Positions 24,961 through 34,248 are shown, numbered from the stretch's first letter. The stretch: 54,818 nt of DNA from Clostridia bacterium (GCA_017500845.1 JAFVXY010000019.1:1-54818), one strand, 5' to 3'. Notes: generated by a model from the letters alone, not told the origin. A program made the numbers and translations.

Positions 24961-26428
24961 CAAGAGGTTAGTTCCGCTATCCCTAAAAACCTGGCTATAC
25001 TTCGCCATAATGGCGGCAATTACGTTGCTGCTATTGTGGCTTTTTCAATTTATCGTTTTTGACAGGCTGTATTACGATAGGCAAGAGGCTCATATCAAAA
25101 GCATCAGCGCGGAATTTTTGGAGCTTGACTATTCGAGGCCGGACAGCTGGAAAGCCTTCGAGTCGTCCGCAAAGGACCAAAACGTTAATATTTACGTCTT
25201 TGACTTTAATACAAACAACGTTAAGCAGGACGAAAAAGGCAACTACGTCTTTCCGGATATGCTTAACTTAAAGATCTATACGCCATACTACACAAACCAA
25301 AACGCACCCGTTTCGTCACTTGACTGGTCGACAAGCCGCATTAGTGACTTCTTGGCGGCAATCAAAAGCGGGGAGTCGTCTTTTACGTACTACGAGGATT
25401 TCAGCGAGGATTCAATTTCGAATACTCTTATTTACGGCGGCGAGCTAAAGGGCAATATGGCAACCAACTCAAAATACTATTTTTGCGTGGTCGCGTCCGT
25501 TTCGTCCAGCAATTATGCGACAACGCTTATGCAAAATTTGCTCATCGTTGCATCAATTACCATTCTTGTAGTTACCGTTGTTATGGCACTGGTTTTCTCA
25601 CGAAGGCTCTCTAAGCCCATCAATAAGCTTGCTAATACCGCTAAGCTTTTGGCGCACGGAGATTTTGATATAAGCTTCGAAAGCGACTCATGCAACGAGG
25701 TTCAGCAGCTTGCATCCTCACTAAACTTTGCAAAAGAGGAGCTTAGCAAAACCGACCAAATGCGCCGCGACTTTATTGCCAACGTCAGCCACGATTTGCG
25801 TACGCCGCTTACCATGATTCAGGCGTATGCCGAAATGGTGCGCGACCTTTCGGGTAATATTCCCGAAAAGCGCAACAAGCACTGCCAAATTATTATTGAC
25901 GAAACAAAAAGACTGTCGTTGCTTGTTGGTGATATTCAAAACCTCAGCAAGCTTCAATCCGGCACCGAATCTATTACGGTTAAGCCATTCGATATAGCCG
26001 AGCTTTGCAGAACAGTGGTCAAGCGTTTTAGTATCATGAGCGAAACACAAGGCTATTACTTTGTGGTGGAATGTGACACGTCCGCAACGGTAAACGGCGA
26101 TTACCAAAAAATCGAGCAGGTACTGTATAACCTTATAGGCAACGCACTCAATTATACGGGCGAGGACAAAAAAGTGCTTATACGTTGCAAAGAAAAAGCG
26201 ACCACGTACCGTATAGAAATCACCGATACGGGTAAGGGAATAGCAAAGGAAGACATCGATCAGGTTTGGGATAGATATTACCGAATCAACCAAAAAAAGC
26301 GTAATGTGGTAGGCTCCGGCCTTGGACTTAATATCGTAAAAGCTATATTGGATAATCATAAAGCACCTTACGGAATAGAAAGTGAATTAAACGTAGGAAC
26401 AACTTTTTGGTTTGAGCTTAAAAAGTAA
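24938..26428 (+). CDS. Sensor histidine kinase
   Basis: About 490 residues. TM1 is near residues 17-40 (TWLYFAIMAAITLLLLWLFQF). An extracellular domain of about 165 residues follows, then TM2 near 207-228 and a HAMP linker. The HisKA motif VSHDLRTPL holds the phospho-acceptor at about H285. The HATPase boxes are NLIGNALNYTG, DTGKGI and GSGLGLNIVKAI. The start is uncertain: the frame opens at a TTG (24938) inside the response-regulator gene, and the next ATG (25008) would cut TM1. Coupled translation with the regulator is likely. Confidence 0.94.
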   Translation: MVIKSKSNKRLVPLSLKTWLYFAIMAAITLLLLWLFQFIVFDRLYYDRQEAHIKSISAEFLELDYSRPDSWKAFESSAKDQNVNIYVFDFNTNNVKQDEKGNYVFPDMLNLKIYTPYYTNQNAPVSSLDWSTSRISDFLAAIKSGESSFTYYEDFSEDSISNTLIYGGELKGNMATNSKYYFCVVASVSSSNYATTLMQNLLIVASITILVVTVVMALVFSRRLSKPINKLANTAKLLAHGDFDISFESDSCNEVQQLASSLNFAKEELSKTDQMRRDFIANVSHDLRTPLTMIQAYAEMVRDLSGNIPEKRNKHCQIIIDETKRLSLLVGDIQNLSKLQSGTESITVKPFDIAELCRTVVKRFSIMSETQGYYFVVECDTSATVNGDYQKIEQVLYNLIGNALNYTGEDKKVLIRCKEKATTYRIEITDTGKGIAKEDIDQVWDRYYRINQKKRNVVGSGLGLNIVKAILDNHKAPYGIESELNVGTTFWFELKK

Positions 26429-26439
26429 AATACTTTTTT

Positions 26440-26760
26440 AGCGCTAAAAAAGCACAAGCGAAGCTTGTTTATGGGCGCGAACTACTTAGTCTGCTAAATA
26501 AGCGAATTTCGCGCTGCAACAATCATTTATTACCTATGGGCTCGATTGAGTTTTATTATGATAAATATACCGTCCTTGCGCAACTACCTAAACCTTGCAC
26601 CAACGGGGACATTGCCTGCCCCACTGTCATCCTAGAGCGAAGCGAAGGATCTGTGGGGCATAACCAAGCTTCGCTTGTGCAGCGCGGAATTGGTTTTTTA
26701 GCGTAATAACCTCAATCGCGCCCAAAGCAAATCTTCGATTTCACCCAAAAACAGGCTTTG
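26440..26760. repeat. Dispersed repeat cluster
   Basis: Holds an inverted copy of the GCGCGG-type repeat (26440-26530), one copy of the CCCCACTGTCATCCTAGAGC element (from about 26616), a mini-hairpin CAAGC/GCTTG, and a forward GCGCGGAATTGG...CAATCGCGCCCAAAG copy (26680-26735). No gene is seen. Confidence 0.65.
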
Positions 26761-26797
26761 CCTGTGGGGATAAGTGTTATTAACATAGATGTTAAAA

Positions 26798-27065
26798 TGT
26801 GGATAACTTCAATTTTTGCACCAAAAAAAGTTCTTATAAAAATCTTAAAAAACCAACTTATACACATCGGTGTGCATAAATATTGGTTTATCCACATAGT
26901 TTTCTACATTTTTTATTTATAAAAACCACCTAATTTTGTACCCTATGTATCAATAACCGTCACACGGACAAGCGTTTTTTATACCTATCCACAATTTCTA
27001 CATTTTCACCGAGCATACTATATACTATTACTAATACCAATAATAAATATAACTATATATATAAG
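26798..27065. other. DnaA box cluster with AT-rich tract (candidate oriC)
   Basis: DnaA boxes: TGTGGATAA at 26798-26806; the head-to-head pair TTATACACA (26858-26866) and TGTGCATAA (26871-26879); TTATCCACA at 26888-26896; and CTATCCACA at 26985-26993. A very AT-rich tract (27009-27065: TACTATTACTAATACC, then ATATATATA) resembles an unwinding element, with TAG/TAA triplets on the minus strand like DnaA-trios. rsmG-mnmE, typical origin neighbours, follow. The whole 26428-27737 interval lacks genes. Confidence 0.65.
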
Positions 27066-27229
27066 GGGGAGTTAAAAATAGAGTTTTCCCCTTTTGCTTG
27101 TGGACACAAATTAAATGCAAAATTGTAAATAAAAAAAATACATCTTTTAGCGAAAAGAAGCTTTAATACTTTCAGCGCGGTAATAGAGTGTTTGGCGAAT
27201 AATGCCTAATCGCGCCCAAAGTCAAGCTA

Positions 27230-27470
27230 TGCTTGTACTTTTTTTATGCGCTAAAAAAAGTACGCAAAAAAAGTGCCGGGGACAAAAATAGGGCTCCCAC
27301 AAAAAGCTTGACTTTTTGTGGGAAGAGGAGCAACCGACCCAAAAGGCAAGCCTTTGCTTTTTAGCAAAGGCGGCAAAAGAGGGAGAGTTGCGACGAGGTT
27401 GTGTCACCCCCCGCAACGCGTTTTCGCTTACAGCGAAAAAATAAGGTCGAGGTAAAGCATAACTCAAACA
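27230..27470. repeat. Long dispersed repeat, copy 1 (about 240 bp)
   Basis: Begins GTACTTTTTTTATGCGC and contains AGTACGCAAAAAAAGTGCCG, AAGCTTGACTTTTTGTGGG, GAGGAGCAACCGACC, GAGGGAGAGTTGCGACGAGG and CCCCGCAACGCGTTTTCGC. It is nearly identical to 42745-42985, and an internally deleted copy lies at 36035-36165. Antisense frames here are not real genes. Confidence 0.8.
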
Positions 27471-27479
27471 TTGTTTCTG

Positions 27480-27735
27480 TGCGGTATTGCCTGCCCCACT
27501 GTCATCCTAGAGCAAAGCGAAGGATCTGTGGGGCATAACCAAGCTTTGCTTGTTGCAGCGCGGAATTGGTGCGTTTAGCGTAATAAAAACAATCGCGCCC
27601 AAAGTCAAGCTTTGCTTGCGCCCAAAAAGAAGCTTCGCTTCCGCCCAAGGTTAATATTTGCTTGTTGCAGCGCGGAATTGGTGTGTTTAGCGTAATAAAA
27701 AAATCGCGCCCATAAGAAGCTTCGCTTCCTTCCGT
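27480..27735. repeat. Dispersed repeat cluster upstream of rsmG
   Basis: One CCCCACTGTCATCCTAGAGC element (27492-27540) is followed by two forward copies of the GCGCGGAATTGG-TTTAGCGTAATAA-ATCGCGCCCA repeat (27560-27610 and 27667-27715). Mini-hairpins CAAGC/GCTTG and GAAGC/GCTTC lie between them. The last hairpin ends about 10 bp before the rsmG -35 box. Confidence 0.75.
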
Positions 27736-27737
27736 CC

Positions 27738-27767
27738 TTGACAAAGCTGTAAGGCTTGGGGTATAAT
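27738..27767 (+). promoter_or_regulatory. Promoter of the rsmG-mnmE-smpB operon
   Basis: TTGACA (27738-27743), an 18-bp spacer and TATAAT (27762-27767). The rsmG ATG begins at 27774, so transcription would start at or next to the start codon. Confidence 0.8.
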
Positions 27768-27773
27768 AAAAGA

Positions 27774-28412
27774 ATGGAAAGAGAAAAGTTCGAGCTTTAT
27801 TATCAGCTACTTGTAGAATGGAATAATAAATTTAATTTGACCTCTGTTACCGAGCGTGACAAGGTGGAGCTGTTGCATTTTAAGGACAGCGTTTTGCCCG
27901 TGGAGCTTATTCCGAGCAAAGCAATAATGCTGGATATCGGCAGCGGCGCAGGATTTCCTGCAATCCCGCTAAAAATAGTAAGACCTGACCTTGATATTAC
28001 CATGGTAGACAGCGTAAACAAAAAGGTGAGCTTTTTGAGCGAGGTGATTTTTCAGCTTAAGCTTGACGGAATAAGGGCAGTACATAAGCGCATCGAGGAG
28101 CTTGACAAAAACCAAAAGTATGACGTGGTCACCTCACGTGCGGTAGCAAGCCTTAATATTCTGTGTGAATACTGCTTGCCTTTTGTAAAAAAGGGCGGCT
28201 TTATGCTGGCGTACAAGTCGAGTGATATCCAAGATGAGCTTAGCCAAGCCAAAACCGCAATAGAGATTTTGGGCGGCGGCGAGGTTAAAACGGTGACGAT
28301 GGAGCTTACCGAGGAAATAAAACGAACGTTCGTTATTATAAAAAAGATAAAGGACACCCCAAAGGGCTATCCAAGAGGCGGCAATAAGCCGAGGTTAAAG
28401 CCTATCGTATGA
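27774..28412 (+). CDS. rsmG: 16S rRNA (guanine-527-N7)-methyltransferase RsmG (GidB)
   Basis: RsmG methylates G527 of 16S rRNA using S-adenosylmethionine. The ATG at 27774 gives [25 protein letters not shown], the normal family start; an in-frame TTG at 27756 lies inside the promoter. The SAM-binding motif is [34 protein letters not shown] and [10 protein letters not shown]-like motifs follow. There is no Shine-Dalgarno, because the promoter abuts the ATG. The 212-residue length is usual. The stop overlaps the mnmE start (ATGA). Confidence 0.95.
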   Translation: MEREKFELYYQLLVEWNNKFNLTSVTERDKVELLHFKDSVLPVELIPSKAIMLDIGSGAGFPAIPLKIVRPDLDITMVDSVNKKVSFLSEVIFQLKLDGIRAVHKRIEELDKNQKYDVVTSRAVASLNILCEYCLPFVKKGGFMLAYKSSDIQDELSQAKTAIEILGGGEVKTVTMELTEEIKRTFVIIKKIKDTPKGYPRGGNKPRLKPIV

Positions 28413-29671
28413 GTAAGGTTATAGTTGCGGCATCTACGCCGATGGGCGGCGCAATCGCCATTGTTCGCATTAGCGGCAGCGGCTGTAAGAGTATGGTCGA
28501 AAAGCTGTGCGGCAAGACCTTGCCACAGCCGAGAAGGAGCTACTATGTCGAGGCTGATACGGGTACGGTAAGGGATAAATGCGTTGCCGTTTGGTACGAG
28601 GACGGAAAGTCGTATACCGGCGAGGAAAGCGCGGAAATTTACTGTCACGGCTCGAGAGTTATAGTAGAGGAGATAATAAAATTCTTTTTGCGACAGGGTG
28701 CGGTAAGTGCCGAGCGTGGCGAGTTCACCTTGCGTGCGTACCAAAATCAGAGAATAGACCTTACCGAGGCAGAGGGCATAATCGACCTTATCAATGCCGA
28801 AACGGTCGAGCAGGCGGCAAACGCTTACAGCAGTGCGGACGGCGAGCTTAAACGTACGGTGGAGGGGCTTCAAAGTGAGCTTGCCAAAATTATTGCGGCG
28901 GTCGAGGTGGCTATCGACTATCCCGAGGAGGATATCGAGGCGGAAACTGTAAGCGCAAGCAAGCTCAGAGTGGCAGCGGTTTTGCAAAAAATCGGCGAGC
29001 TGGAGCAAAGCTTTGACGACGGCAGAAAGATAAGAAATGGCGTTAAGGTCGTTATTGCGGGCAAGCCCAACGTGGGCAAAAGCAGCTTGTTCAATGCGCT
29101 TCTTGGTTTTAGGCGCGCCATTGTAAACGCGGCGGCAGGCACTACCCGTGACGTAATCGAGTGCGGCTTTGTTTATAAGGGCAGAAAGTTCGTGCTTGCA
29201 GACACGGCAGGAATTCGAGCCGCCGAATGTGAGGCAGAAAAAGAGGGTATAATTCTTGCCGAGGACGAAATTAAAAGTGCCGACCTCGTTATTGGTGTAG
29301 GAATAAGCGGCGACGAATACCAAAGCGAAAACGAAAAAACGCTGGTTGTATCAAATAAGTGTGACGTTTCGCGCGGCAAAGGGTTTAACGTCAGCGCGCA
29401 AAGCGGTGAAGGCATCGAGGAGCTAAAGGAGCTAATTTACGGCAGAACGGACTTCGAGCCAAAGGGTATAAAAATTAACAATATGCGTCAGTTCAGTGCG
29501 CTCGTTGAGGCTAAGGAATGCCTGCTTCGTGCAAGGCAAAGCACGGCGACGGCGGACTGCTACGCGTCGGATTTAAGCGAGGCATACAACGCACTTGGCA
29601 AAATCATGGGAGTGATTGGCTCTGACGAAATTATTGCCGAAATCTTTTCGGCGTTTTGTGTGGGTAAATAA
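28409..29671 (+). CDS. mnmE: tRNA modification GTPase MnmE (TrmE)
   Basis: MnmE, with MnmG, modifies U34 of certain tRNAs (cmnm5U). The N-terminal folate-binding domain (residues 1-115) begins [19 protein letters not shown]. The GTPase domain has G1 GKPNVGKS (218-225), G2-region GTTRD (244-248), G3 DTAG (265-268) and G4 NKCD (316-319). The C-terminus is CVGK (417-420), with the catalytic cysteine. At 420 residues it is shorter than the usual 450-460, mainly within the G domain. It overlaps rsmG by 4 bp. Confidence 0.96.
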   Translation: MSKVIVAASTPMGGAIAIVRISGSGCKSMVEKLCGKTLPQPRRSYYVEADTGTVRDKCVAVWYEDGKSYTGEESAEIYCHGSRVIVEEIIKFFLRQGAVSAERGEFTLRAYQNQRIDLTEAEGIIDLINAETVEQAANAYSSADGELKRTVEGLQSELAKIIAAVEVAIDYPEEDIEAETVSASKLRVAAVLQKIGELEQSFDDGRKIRNGVKVVIAGKPNVGKSSLFNALLGFRRAIVNAAAGTTRDVIECGFVYKGRKFVLADTAGIRAAECEAEKEGIILAEDEIKSADLVIGVGISGDEYQSENEKTLVVSNKCDVSRGKGFNVSAQSGEGIEELKELIYGRTDFEPKGIKINNMRQFSALVEAKECLLRARQSTATADCYASDLSEAYNALGKIMGVIGSDEIIAEIFSAFCVGK

Positions 29672-30124
29672 ATGAACGAGAAAATTATACAACAAAATAA
29701 GAAGGCGTTCTTCGATTTTTTTGTCGAGGACAAGTTCGAGGCAGGTATCGCGCTTGCCGGCTCGGAGGTTAAATCCATCAAGCTCGGCAAGGTAAATTTG
29801 CGCGACAGCTATTGCAGTATCGAGGGCGTCGAGATTTTTTTGCGCAACTGCCTTGTGACCTCTTACGAGAAGGGCAGCTATTTCAACGTGGACGAAAAAC
29901 GCCCCCGCAAGCTGCTTTTGCACCGCTACCAAATCAACAAGCTTATCGGCAAGGTTAAGGAAAAGGGCTATACACTGATACCCACCAAAATCTACTTTGT
30001 GGGTCATCTCGTAAAGGTCGAAATCGCGCTTGCCAAGGGTAAGCACACCTACGATAAGCGCGCTTCCATCAAGGAAAAGGATATAGCGCGATCGGCAGAG
30101 CGACAAATCAGAGAAAGGTATTAG
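29672..30124 (+). CDS. smpB: SsrA-binding protein SmpB
   Basis: SmpB binds tmRNA and is needed to rescue stalled ribosomes by trans-translation. The ATG immediately follows the mnmE stop. Conserved motifs are visible: KKAFFDFFVEDKFEAGIALAGSEVKSI, NVDEKRPRKLLLHR, and the basic tail KGKHTYDKRASIKEKD. At 150 residues it is of normal length. The tmRNA gene itself is not seen in the window. Confidence 0.96.
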   Translation: MNEKIIQQNKKAFFDFFVEDKFEAGIALAGSEVKSIKLGKVNLRDSYCSIEGVEIFLRNCLVTSYEKGSYFNVDEKRPRKLLLHRYQINKLIGKVKEKGYTLIPTKIYFVGHLVKVEIALAKGKHTYDKRASIKEKDIARSAERQIRERY

Positions 30125-30125
30125 T

Positions 30126-31388
30126 ATGGCAAAAAGGTACGTTATCGAAAAATTCGGCGTGTTCGGAGAGGGCGTAGCACGCGACGAGGGTAAGGCAATT
30201 TTTATCACGGGCGCACTCCCCGGCGAGGAGGTTTTGGCGACCCCTACGCTTGTCAAAAAGTCTTTTACCAAGGCTAAGCTAAACAAGGTTCTCTCGCCCA
30301 GCAAGGACAGAATCAAGCCGCCCTGCAAGTATTTTTATAGGTGCGGTGGCTGTGGCTTGCAGCACGTAAATTACGAGGCTCAGCTTCGGCTAAAGGCTCA
30401 ATCCGTGGCGGAAACCATTCAAAAGGTGGCGGGGCTAAGCGTACATATAGACGAGATAATTCCCTCTAAAAATCAGTACAGATATCGCAATAAGCTAAGC
30501 TTTCCCGTTCGTGGCAAGGCGATAGGACTGTACGAGGAAAGCTCGCACACCGTGGTGGATATAACCGACTGTATGTTGCAAAAAGAGTGGAACGTATCGC
30601 TGATTTCTGCACTTCGCGCCTTTATGGCGGACTATAAATACAGCGGCTACGACGAGCGTAGCGGCGAAATTCGCCATATCGTTGCGCGCGAAAAGGACGG
30701 CAGCAAATGCATTACCTTGGTTACAAGCAGCCGCATCAATATAGGCGGCTTTTTGGCTTATATACCGTTTGACAATTTCGTGCTTTATCAAAACGTAAAC
30801 GGCAAGCAAAATAACGTAATTTTAAGTGACGAGTTCTATCTTATTGGCGGCAAGGGCATATATCCCGACTTTCACCCGGCATCATTTTATCAGGTCAACG
30901 ACGATATCGAGAGTAGACTTTACGGTGATGTCCTATCTCAAATTAAGGGCGGCACCGTTATAGACGCCTTTTGCGGCGCAGGTAACCTTACACTCAAGAT
31001 GGCGCAGGTGGCAAGCGAGGTTTACGGAATCGAAATCGTCCCTCAGGCAATCGCCGAGGCTAAGGAAAGAGCCAATAACAAGAGAGCATTCAACGCTACC
31101 TTTATCTGCGGCGACTGCAAAAACGAGTTCCCACGCCTAGCAAAAACGCTAAACGGCGATATTACCGTGGTCTTCGACCCACCTCGCAAGGGCGTGGACG
31201 AAAATTCTTTGAGCGCAACAATCGACCTTGCGCCCCAAAAAATAGTGTACGTAAGCTGCAACCCCGCAACGCTTGCGCGAGATCTAAGCATTCTTTTGCC
31301 TTACTATAACGTTCAATCCGTAAAGGTGTACGATATGTTCCCGCAGACAGTGCATGTTGAAACTATTGTTTGTCTTGTCAAACAATAG
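30126..31388 (+). CDS. TrmA/RlmD-family RNA (uracil-5-)methyltransferase
   Basis: This enzyme methylates uracil C5 in rRNA or tRNA. An N-terminal TRAM-like domain is followed by iron-sulfur cysteines C67, C73 and C76 (PPCKYFYRCGGCGLQH) and a later cysteine (TDCMLQ). The Rossmann SAM site is VIDAFCGAGNLTLKMA. DPPRKG and the catalytic SCNPATLARD lie near residue 375, and VHVET lies near the C-terminus. AAAGG-type spacing to smpB is 1 bp, so it is the last gene of the operon. Whether the target is 23S rRNA (RlmD/RlmCD) or tRNA cannot be told. Confidence 0.92.
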   Translation: MAKRYVIEKFGVFGEGVARDEGKAIFITGALPGEEVLATPTLVKKSFTKAKLNKVLSPSKDRIKPPCKYFYRCGGCGLQHVNYEAQLRLKAQSVAETIQKVAGLSVHIDEIIPSKNQYRYRNKLSFPVRGKAIGLYEESSHTVVDITDCMLQKEWNVSLISALRAFMADYKYSGYDERSGEIRHIVAREKDGSKCITLVTSSRINIGGFLAYIPFDNFVLYQNVNGKQNNVILSDEFYLIGGKGIYPDFHPASFYQVNDDIESRLYGDVLSQIKGGTVIDAFCGAGNLTLKMAQVASEVYGIEIVPQAIAEAKERANNKRAFNATFICGDCKNEFPRLAKTLNGDITVVFDPPRKGVDENSLSATIDLAPQKIVYVSCNPATLARDLSILLPYYNVQSVKVYDMFPQTVHVETIVCLVKQ

Positions 31389-31510
31389 TTTCGACAACTA
31401 AGTTCGCCCCAAGGGGCAAGTGAAGTTGCCTTCGGCAGTGAAGTTCTACTGAAGTGAGTGAAGTTTCGCCTAACGGCGAAGCAAAAACTTCACCAATTCA
31501 AACATCACCA
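31389..31510. repeat. GAAGTT hairpin repeat
   Basis: Repeated AAGTT(G)/GAAGTT words alternate with small hairpins (GCCCC-AAG-GGGC, TGCCTTCGGCA, TTCGCC-TAA-CGGCGAA) and end with AAAACTTCACC. No gene is seen between 31389 and 31611. Confidence 0.6.
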
Positions 31511-31611
31511 CCGCAAAGGAAAAAGCAAACCAGCAAAAGTAACTTTTAGTCAACACGCAAAAGTGCATTTTAGAGCAGTAATGGTATAAAAAATCCAAAG
31601 GAATAGATAAT

Positions 31612-31980
31612 ATGGAGCAAGATTGGCGACTTAATGGTCAAGAAAAATATTTGCAAAATGTAGTGCTTTATAGAGTTATTTTTCCTGATTTTTGGAATAA
31701 AGCGTATGCAGAAAAAAACGAATTTTATCAAATCATTTTAAGGGGTGCAAAAAATCATGTTAAGATGTTCCACAGAACAAAGCCTTACCTCGAGGGCGAA
31801 AAAGTACAGGAGTTTTGGCATGAGCATTGCGAGTTCTGCTATGATAAGGCGATGACCAAAAACCCGAGCGAATTTTATTGTACTAAGGATATGTACAGAT
31901 GGATTTGCAAAAAGTGTTTTAATGATTTCAAGGATAAGTTCGGCTGGACGGTAAAATCATCCGATGAGCTGTTTGTTTAA
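31612..31980 (+). CDS. Small protein with two CxxC-type pairs
   Basis: 122 residues. The C-terminal half has HEHCEFCYDKA and WICKKCFNDFKDKFGW, two CxxC pairs about 30 residues apart that could bind zinc. The family is not named here; short proteins of this layout occur in clusters of immunity-like genes. The start is the ATG at 31612 after AAAGGAATAG. It opens the 31.6-35.9 kb cluster, and the base composition is AT-rich. Confidence 0.6.
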   Translation: MEQDWRLNGQEKYLQNVVLYRVIFPDFWNKAYAEKNEFYQIILRGAKNHVKMFHRTKPYLEGEKVQEFWHEHCEFCYDKAMTKNPSEFYCTKDMYRWICKKCFNDFKDKFGWTVKSSDELFV

Positions 31981-31999
31981 TTGATAGCTATTGCACTCG

Positions 32000-32073
32000 C
32001 CGCCTTTTGCAAAAATTGGCAGGCGCTATACGGGATAAGAAAAGGGGTAACCGCTTATGGGATTTTTTGATTT
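32000..32073 (+). repeat. Leader duplication, copy 1
   Basis: A 74-bp segment covering the upstream leader, the ribosome binding site (AAAAGGGG) and the first codons (MGFFDL) of the 32057 gene. It recurs at 32456-32529 with three mismatches, exactly 456 bp downstream. Confidence 0.9.
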
Positions 32074-32449
32074 ATTCAAGAAGAAAAAGAAAGAGCAACC
32101 TATCGAAGCATTAAAATGGAACAAGATGTGGGATATGTGGGCGGAGCAAAAAGCATCTTCGCCTTATGCTCAGCTTATGACGTATGAAAGCGAAATCAAC
32201 AACGGCGGACATAAGCAATTCTTTGATAATGTTTCTGTCGCCGCCGACTTGTCTAACACGGTAGCTGTTCTTTATACGGTTTTAGGCGATGTTTTACAAC
32301 AAAACCTAAAAAGAGCTTATGAGGCTTTTTTACAACAAAATGAGGATACGTTAGCCCAAATTCTTGACGAATGTGATAACGTATTTTATGAAAACGAGAG
32401 CGAAGTCGAAAAGATTTTGAAGGATTATGCAATGGCAATAGAGGTATAA
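32057..32449 (+). CDS. DMP19/DUF4375 family protein
   Basis: 130 residues. The diagnostic phrase YESEINNGGHKQFFDN (near 45-60) belongs to the DMP19/DUF4375 family. Its founding member is a DNA-mimic protein, and relatives often occur as immunity-type genes. The N-terminus MGFFDLFKKKKK is shared at DNA level with the next gene through a duplicated leader. It is the second gene of the small same-strand cluster. Its function in this organism is unknown. Confidence 0.8.
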   Translation: MGFFDLFKKKKKEQPIEALKWNKMWDMWAEQKASSPYAQLMTYESEINNGGHKQFFDNVSVAADLSNTVAVLYTVLGDVLQQNLKRAYEAFLQQNEDTLAQILDECDNVFYENESEVEKILKDYAMAIEV

Positions 32450-32455
32450 ACTTTA

Positions 32456-32529
32456 CCGCCTTTTTCAAAAATTGGCAGGCACTATACGGGATAAGAAAAG
32501 GGGTAACCACTTATGGGATTTTTTGATTT
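32456..32529 (+). repeat. Leader duplication, copy 2
   Basis: A 74-bp copy of 32000-32073 (71 of 74 identical) that supplies the leader, ribosome binding site and MGFFDL codons of the 32513 gene. The two proteins differ completely after this point. Confidence 0.9.
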
Positions 32530-32950
32530 GTTTAGAAAAGGCAAGAACCAATCTACTGCGAGGGCAGAGGACGTAAACGAACAAAGAGCGCGGGAAATTT
32601 TACAAAAATATGGGTTTGATTTTTCTAAGATTGTAAAGGAGGAAATCAGGCAGTTATTGCAAAGTGAACTAAACTGTCCGCAACCGGGAAGCGCGGAATA
32701 CATAAGAGTGCTGTGCGGTTATTTATACTGTGTTGGTGACCAAACGGACGTTCCGCTTCTCGAAAAAGCCAAATACGGTATCAGCATGGACGTTGGCTGC
32801 ATGATAGACTCCGAGTGGATAGAAAGCTTAAAAAATCATGGAAGCATAGACGAAGATGTTACGGTCAGAGCGCGTGAAGAAATTATAAAGGATTTTATTG
32901 CTTACTACAGGAGGACACCATGGGAAAAGAATATGTTTACGAAGCAATAA
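32513..32950 (+). CDS. Hypothetical small protein with MGFFDLF leader
   Basis: 145 residues. The first seven codons are copied from the preceding gene; the rest (EQRAREILQKYGFDF, then ELNCPQPGSAEYIRVLCGYLYCVGD) matches no family I recognise. It overlaps the next gene by 31 bp, so the two are probably translationally coupled. An immunity-type role is possible from context only. Confidence 0.6.
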   Translation: MGFFDLFRKGKNQSTARAEDVNEQRAREILQKYGFDFSKIVKEEIRQLLQSELNCPQPGSAEYIRVLCGYLYCVGDQTDVPLLEKAKYGISMDVGCMIDSEWIESLKNHGSIDEDVTVRAREEIIKDFIAYYRRTPWEKNMFTKQ

Positions 32951-34248
32951 AGCAAATGGCTTTGAGTGCCGAGTTTCAAAAAAGGTGGAAGTATTATCTA
33001 TCTGTTTTTGGGCGGGACTTAGATGGGATTTTTGGCGGTGATTATGATAAGAAGCTTCGTTTGGCCAACGGGCTTGAACGTTTATTAGATAACAAATTGA
33101 ACTCGGCTTACAATGAATTGCGCCATTTGCAATCCGCTTGCGTAACCGATTCCGATAGGCAAATTCTTGATAGCTTCATTAAGCTTTGCTTAAATGAAGA
33201 AGAAATGGCTAAAGCCAAGCCGGGCGATTGGGTAAAGAAAGACGGTGGCGGTTACTGTTGCGTAATCAAACGTACGCCTGAGTTTGCCGTTATAAAAAAA
33301 GTCTTTGACTGTGATTTTGTTTATGCGATTGAGTCCGATAGATTAGATGGCTTTCATATTGAGATAAGCGACCTAAAAACCTATCAATTTGCGACCAATA
33401 AGGAGCTTAGAAAAATCAACACCTTTTTTGCGGAAAATCCCCATAAGCAAACGGAGTTTTTGCGCTATACCGATACAATGTTTTCTCTAAGAGAAGAAAT
33501 ACTCAAAGCGGGCTTTAAGGAAGCCGAGATGCATTTTAGAAAGTTCTGCTTTTACCGCTGCACGCGTGAAAAGGTTGCCTTTATCGTTAATTTAGATGAC
33601 TATGGCGACCATATTAGTGTAACCTATGGTTTTACTTCCATTGCAGATCAAGACTTCCTAAAGAAATACGGCGAATCTAATGACGGCATAAAAATTCGGT
33701 TTTCCTCGGCAATAAAAACCGAGCAGGATAAAATCGCAATTGCAGACGCAGTAAAAAAAGTGTACGATACGTATTTGGATAAAACCAAAGACGAAATTTT
33801 GGCGCTCAAAAAAGAAAGGCAAAAAGAGTTTTTGCAAAAAATTGCCGTTAGACTTAAGCCGCTCGGCTTCAAGAAAAAGGGCGCAAGGTGGATAAAAGAT
33901 TTGACACAAGATTTTTGCTTAGAGTTCGAGGCTCAAAAATCGCGGTGGACGGATCTTTATTATTTTCATGTGAATGTGTATCGCAAGGATGGTCAGTTTG
34001 CGCGCTGCTATGAAGAGCGACTTAATATCAACAACATTAAAGGTACTTATAATTGGCAGCTAATGACGGACGAGGAATTGAATTGCCTATTAAATGATGC
34101 CATCCAAAATTTTTTGGTGCCCATTATGAACACGCCGCTTAGCGAGCTTGGCGGTAAGAATTATATATGGCAGGGTTGCATATGCAAAAGGGACAGATGC
34201 CCTACGTGCTGGGTACAAAAAAACTTGTGGGAAGCAAACGAGGAATGA
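32920..34248 (+). CDS. DUF4304-domain protein with long N-terminal extension
   Basis: 442 residues. The C-terminal 150 residues (KPLGFKKKGARWIKDLTQDFCLEFEAQKSRW...FHVNVY) match the DUF4304 pattern seen in many immunity-like genes. The N-terminal part includes another helical region and a segment (KPGDWVKKDGGGYCCVIKRTPEFAVIKKVF) I cannot assign. GGAGG precedes the ATG at 32920 inside the end of the previous gene. The C-terminus has cysteine pairs (CICKRDRCPTCW). Confidence 0.65.
   Translation: MGKEYVYEAIKQMALSAEFQKRWKYYLSVFGRDLDGIFGGDYDKKLRLANGLERLLDNKLNSAYNELRHLQSACVTDSDRQILDSFIKLCLNEEEMAKAKPGDWVKKDGGGYCCVIKRTPEFAVIKKVFDCDFVYAIESDRLDGFHIEISDLKTYQFATNKELRKINTFFAENPHKQTEFLRYTDTMFSLREEILKAGFKEAEMHFRKFCFYRCTREKVAFIVNLDDYGDHISVTYGFTSIADQDFLKKYGESNDGIKIRFSSAIKTEQDKIAIADAVKKVYDTYLDKTKDEILALKKERQKEFLQKIAVRLKPLGFKKKGARWIKDLTQDFCLEFEAQKSRWTDLYYFHVNVYRKDGQFARCYEERLNINNIKGTYNWQLMTDEELNCLLNDAIQNFLVPIMNTPLSELGGKNYIWQGCICKRDRCPTCWVQKNLWEANEE

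Noticed and set aside
27222-27467. Minus-strand frame repeated at 42732-42978 and 36026-36316, looking like a conserved small protein
   Set aside because: The similarity is explained by the dispersed long repeat. The frames lack ribosome binding sites, and one copy has an internal deletion.
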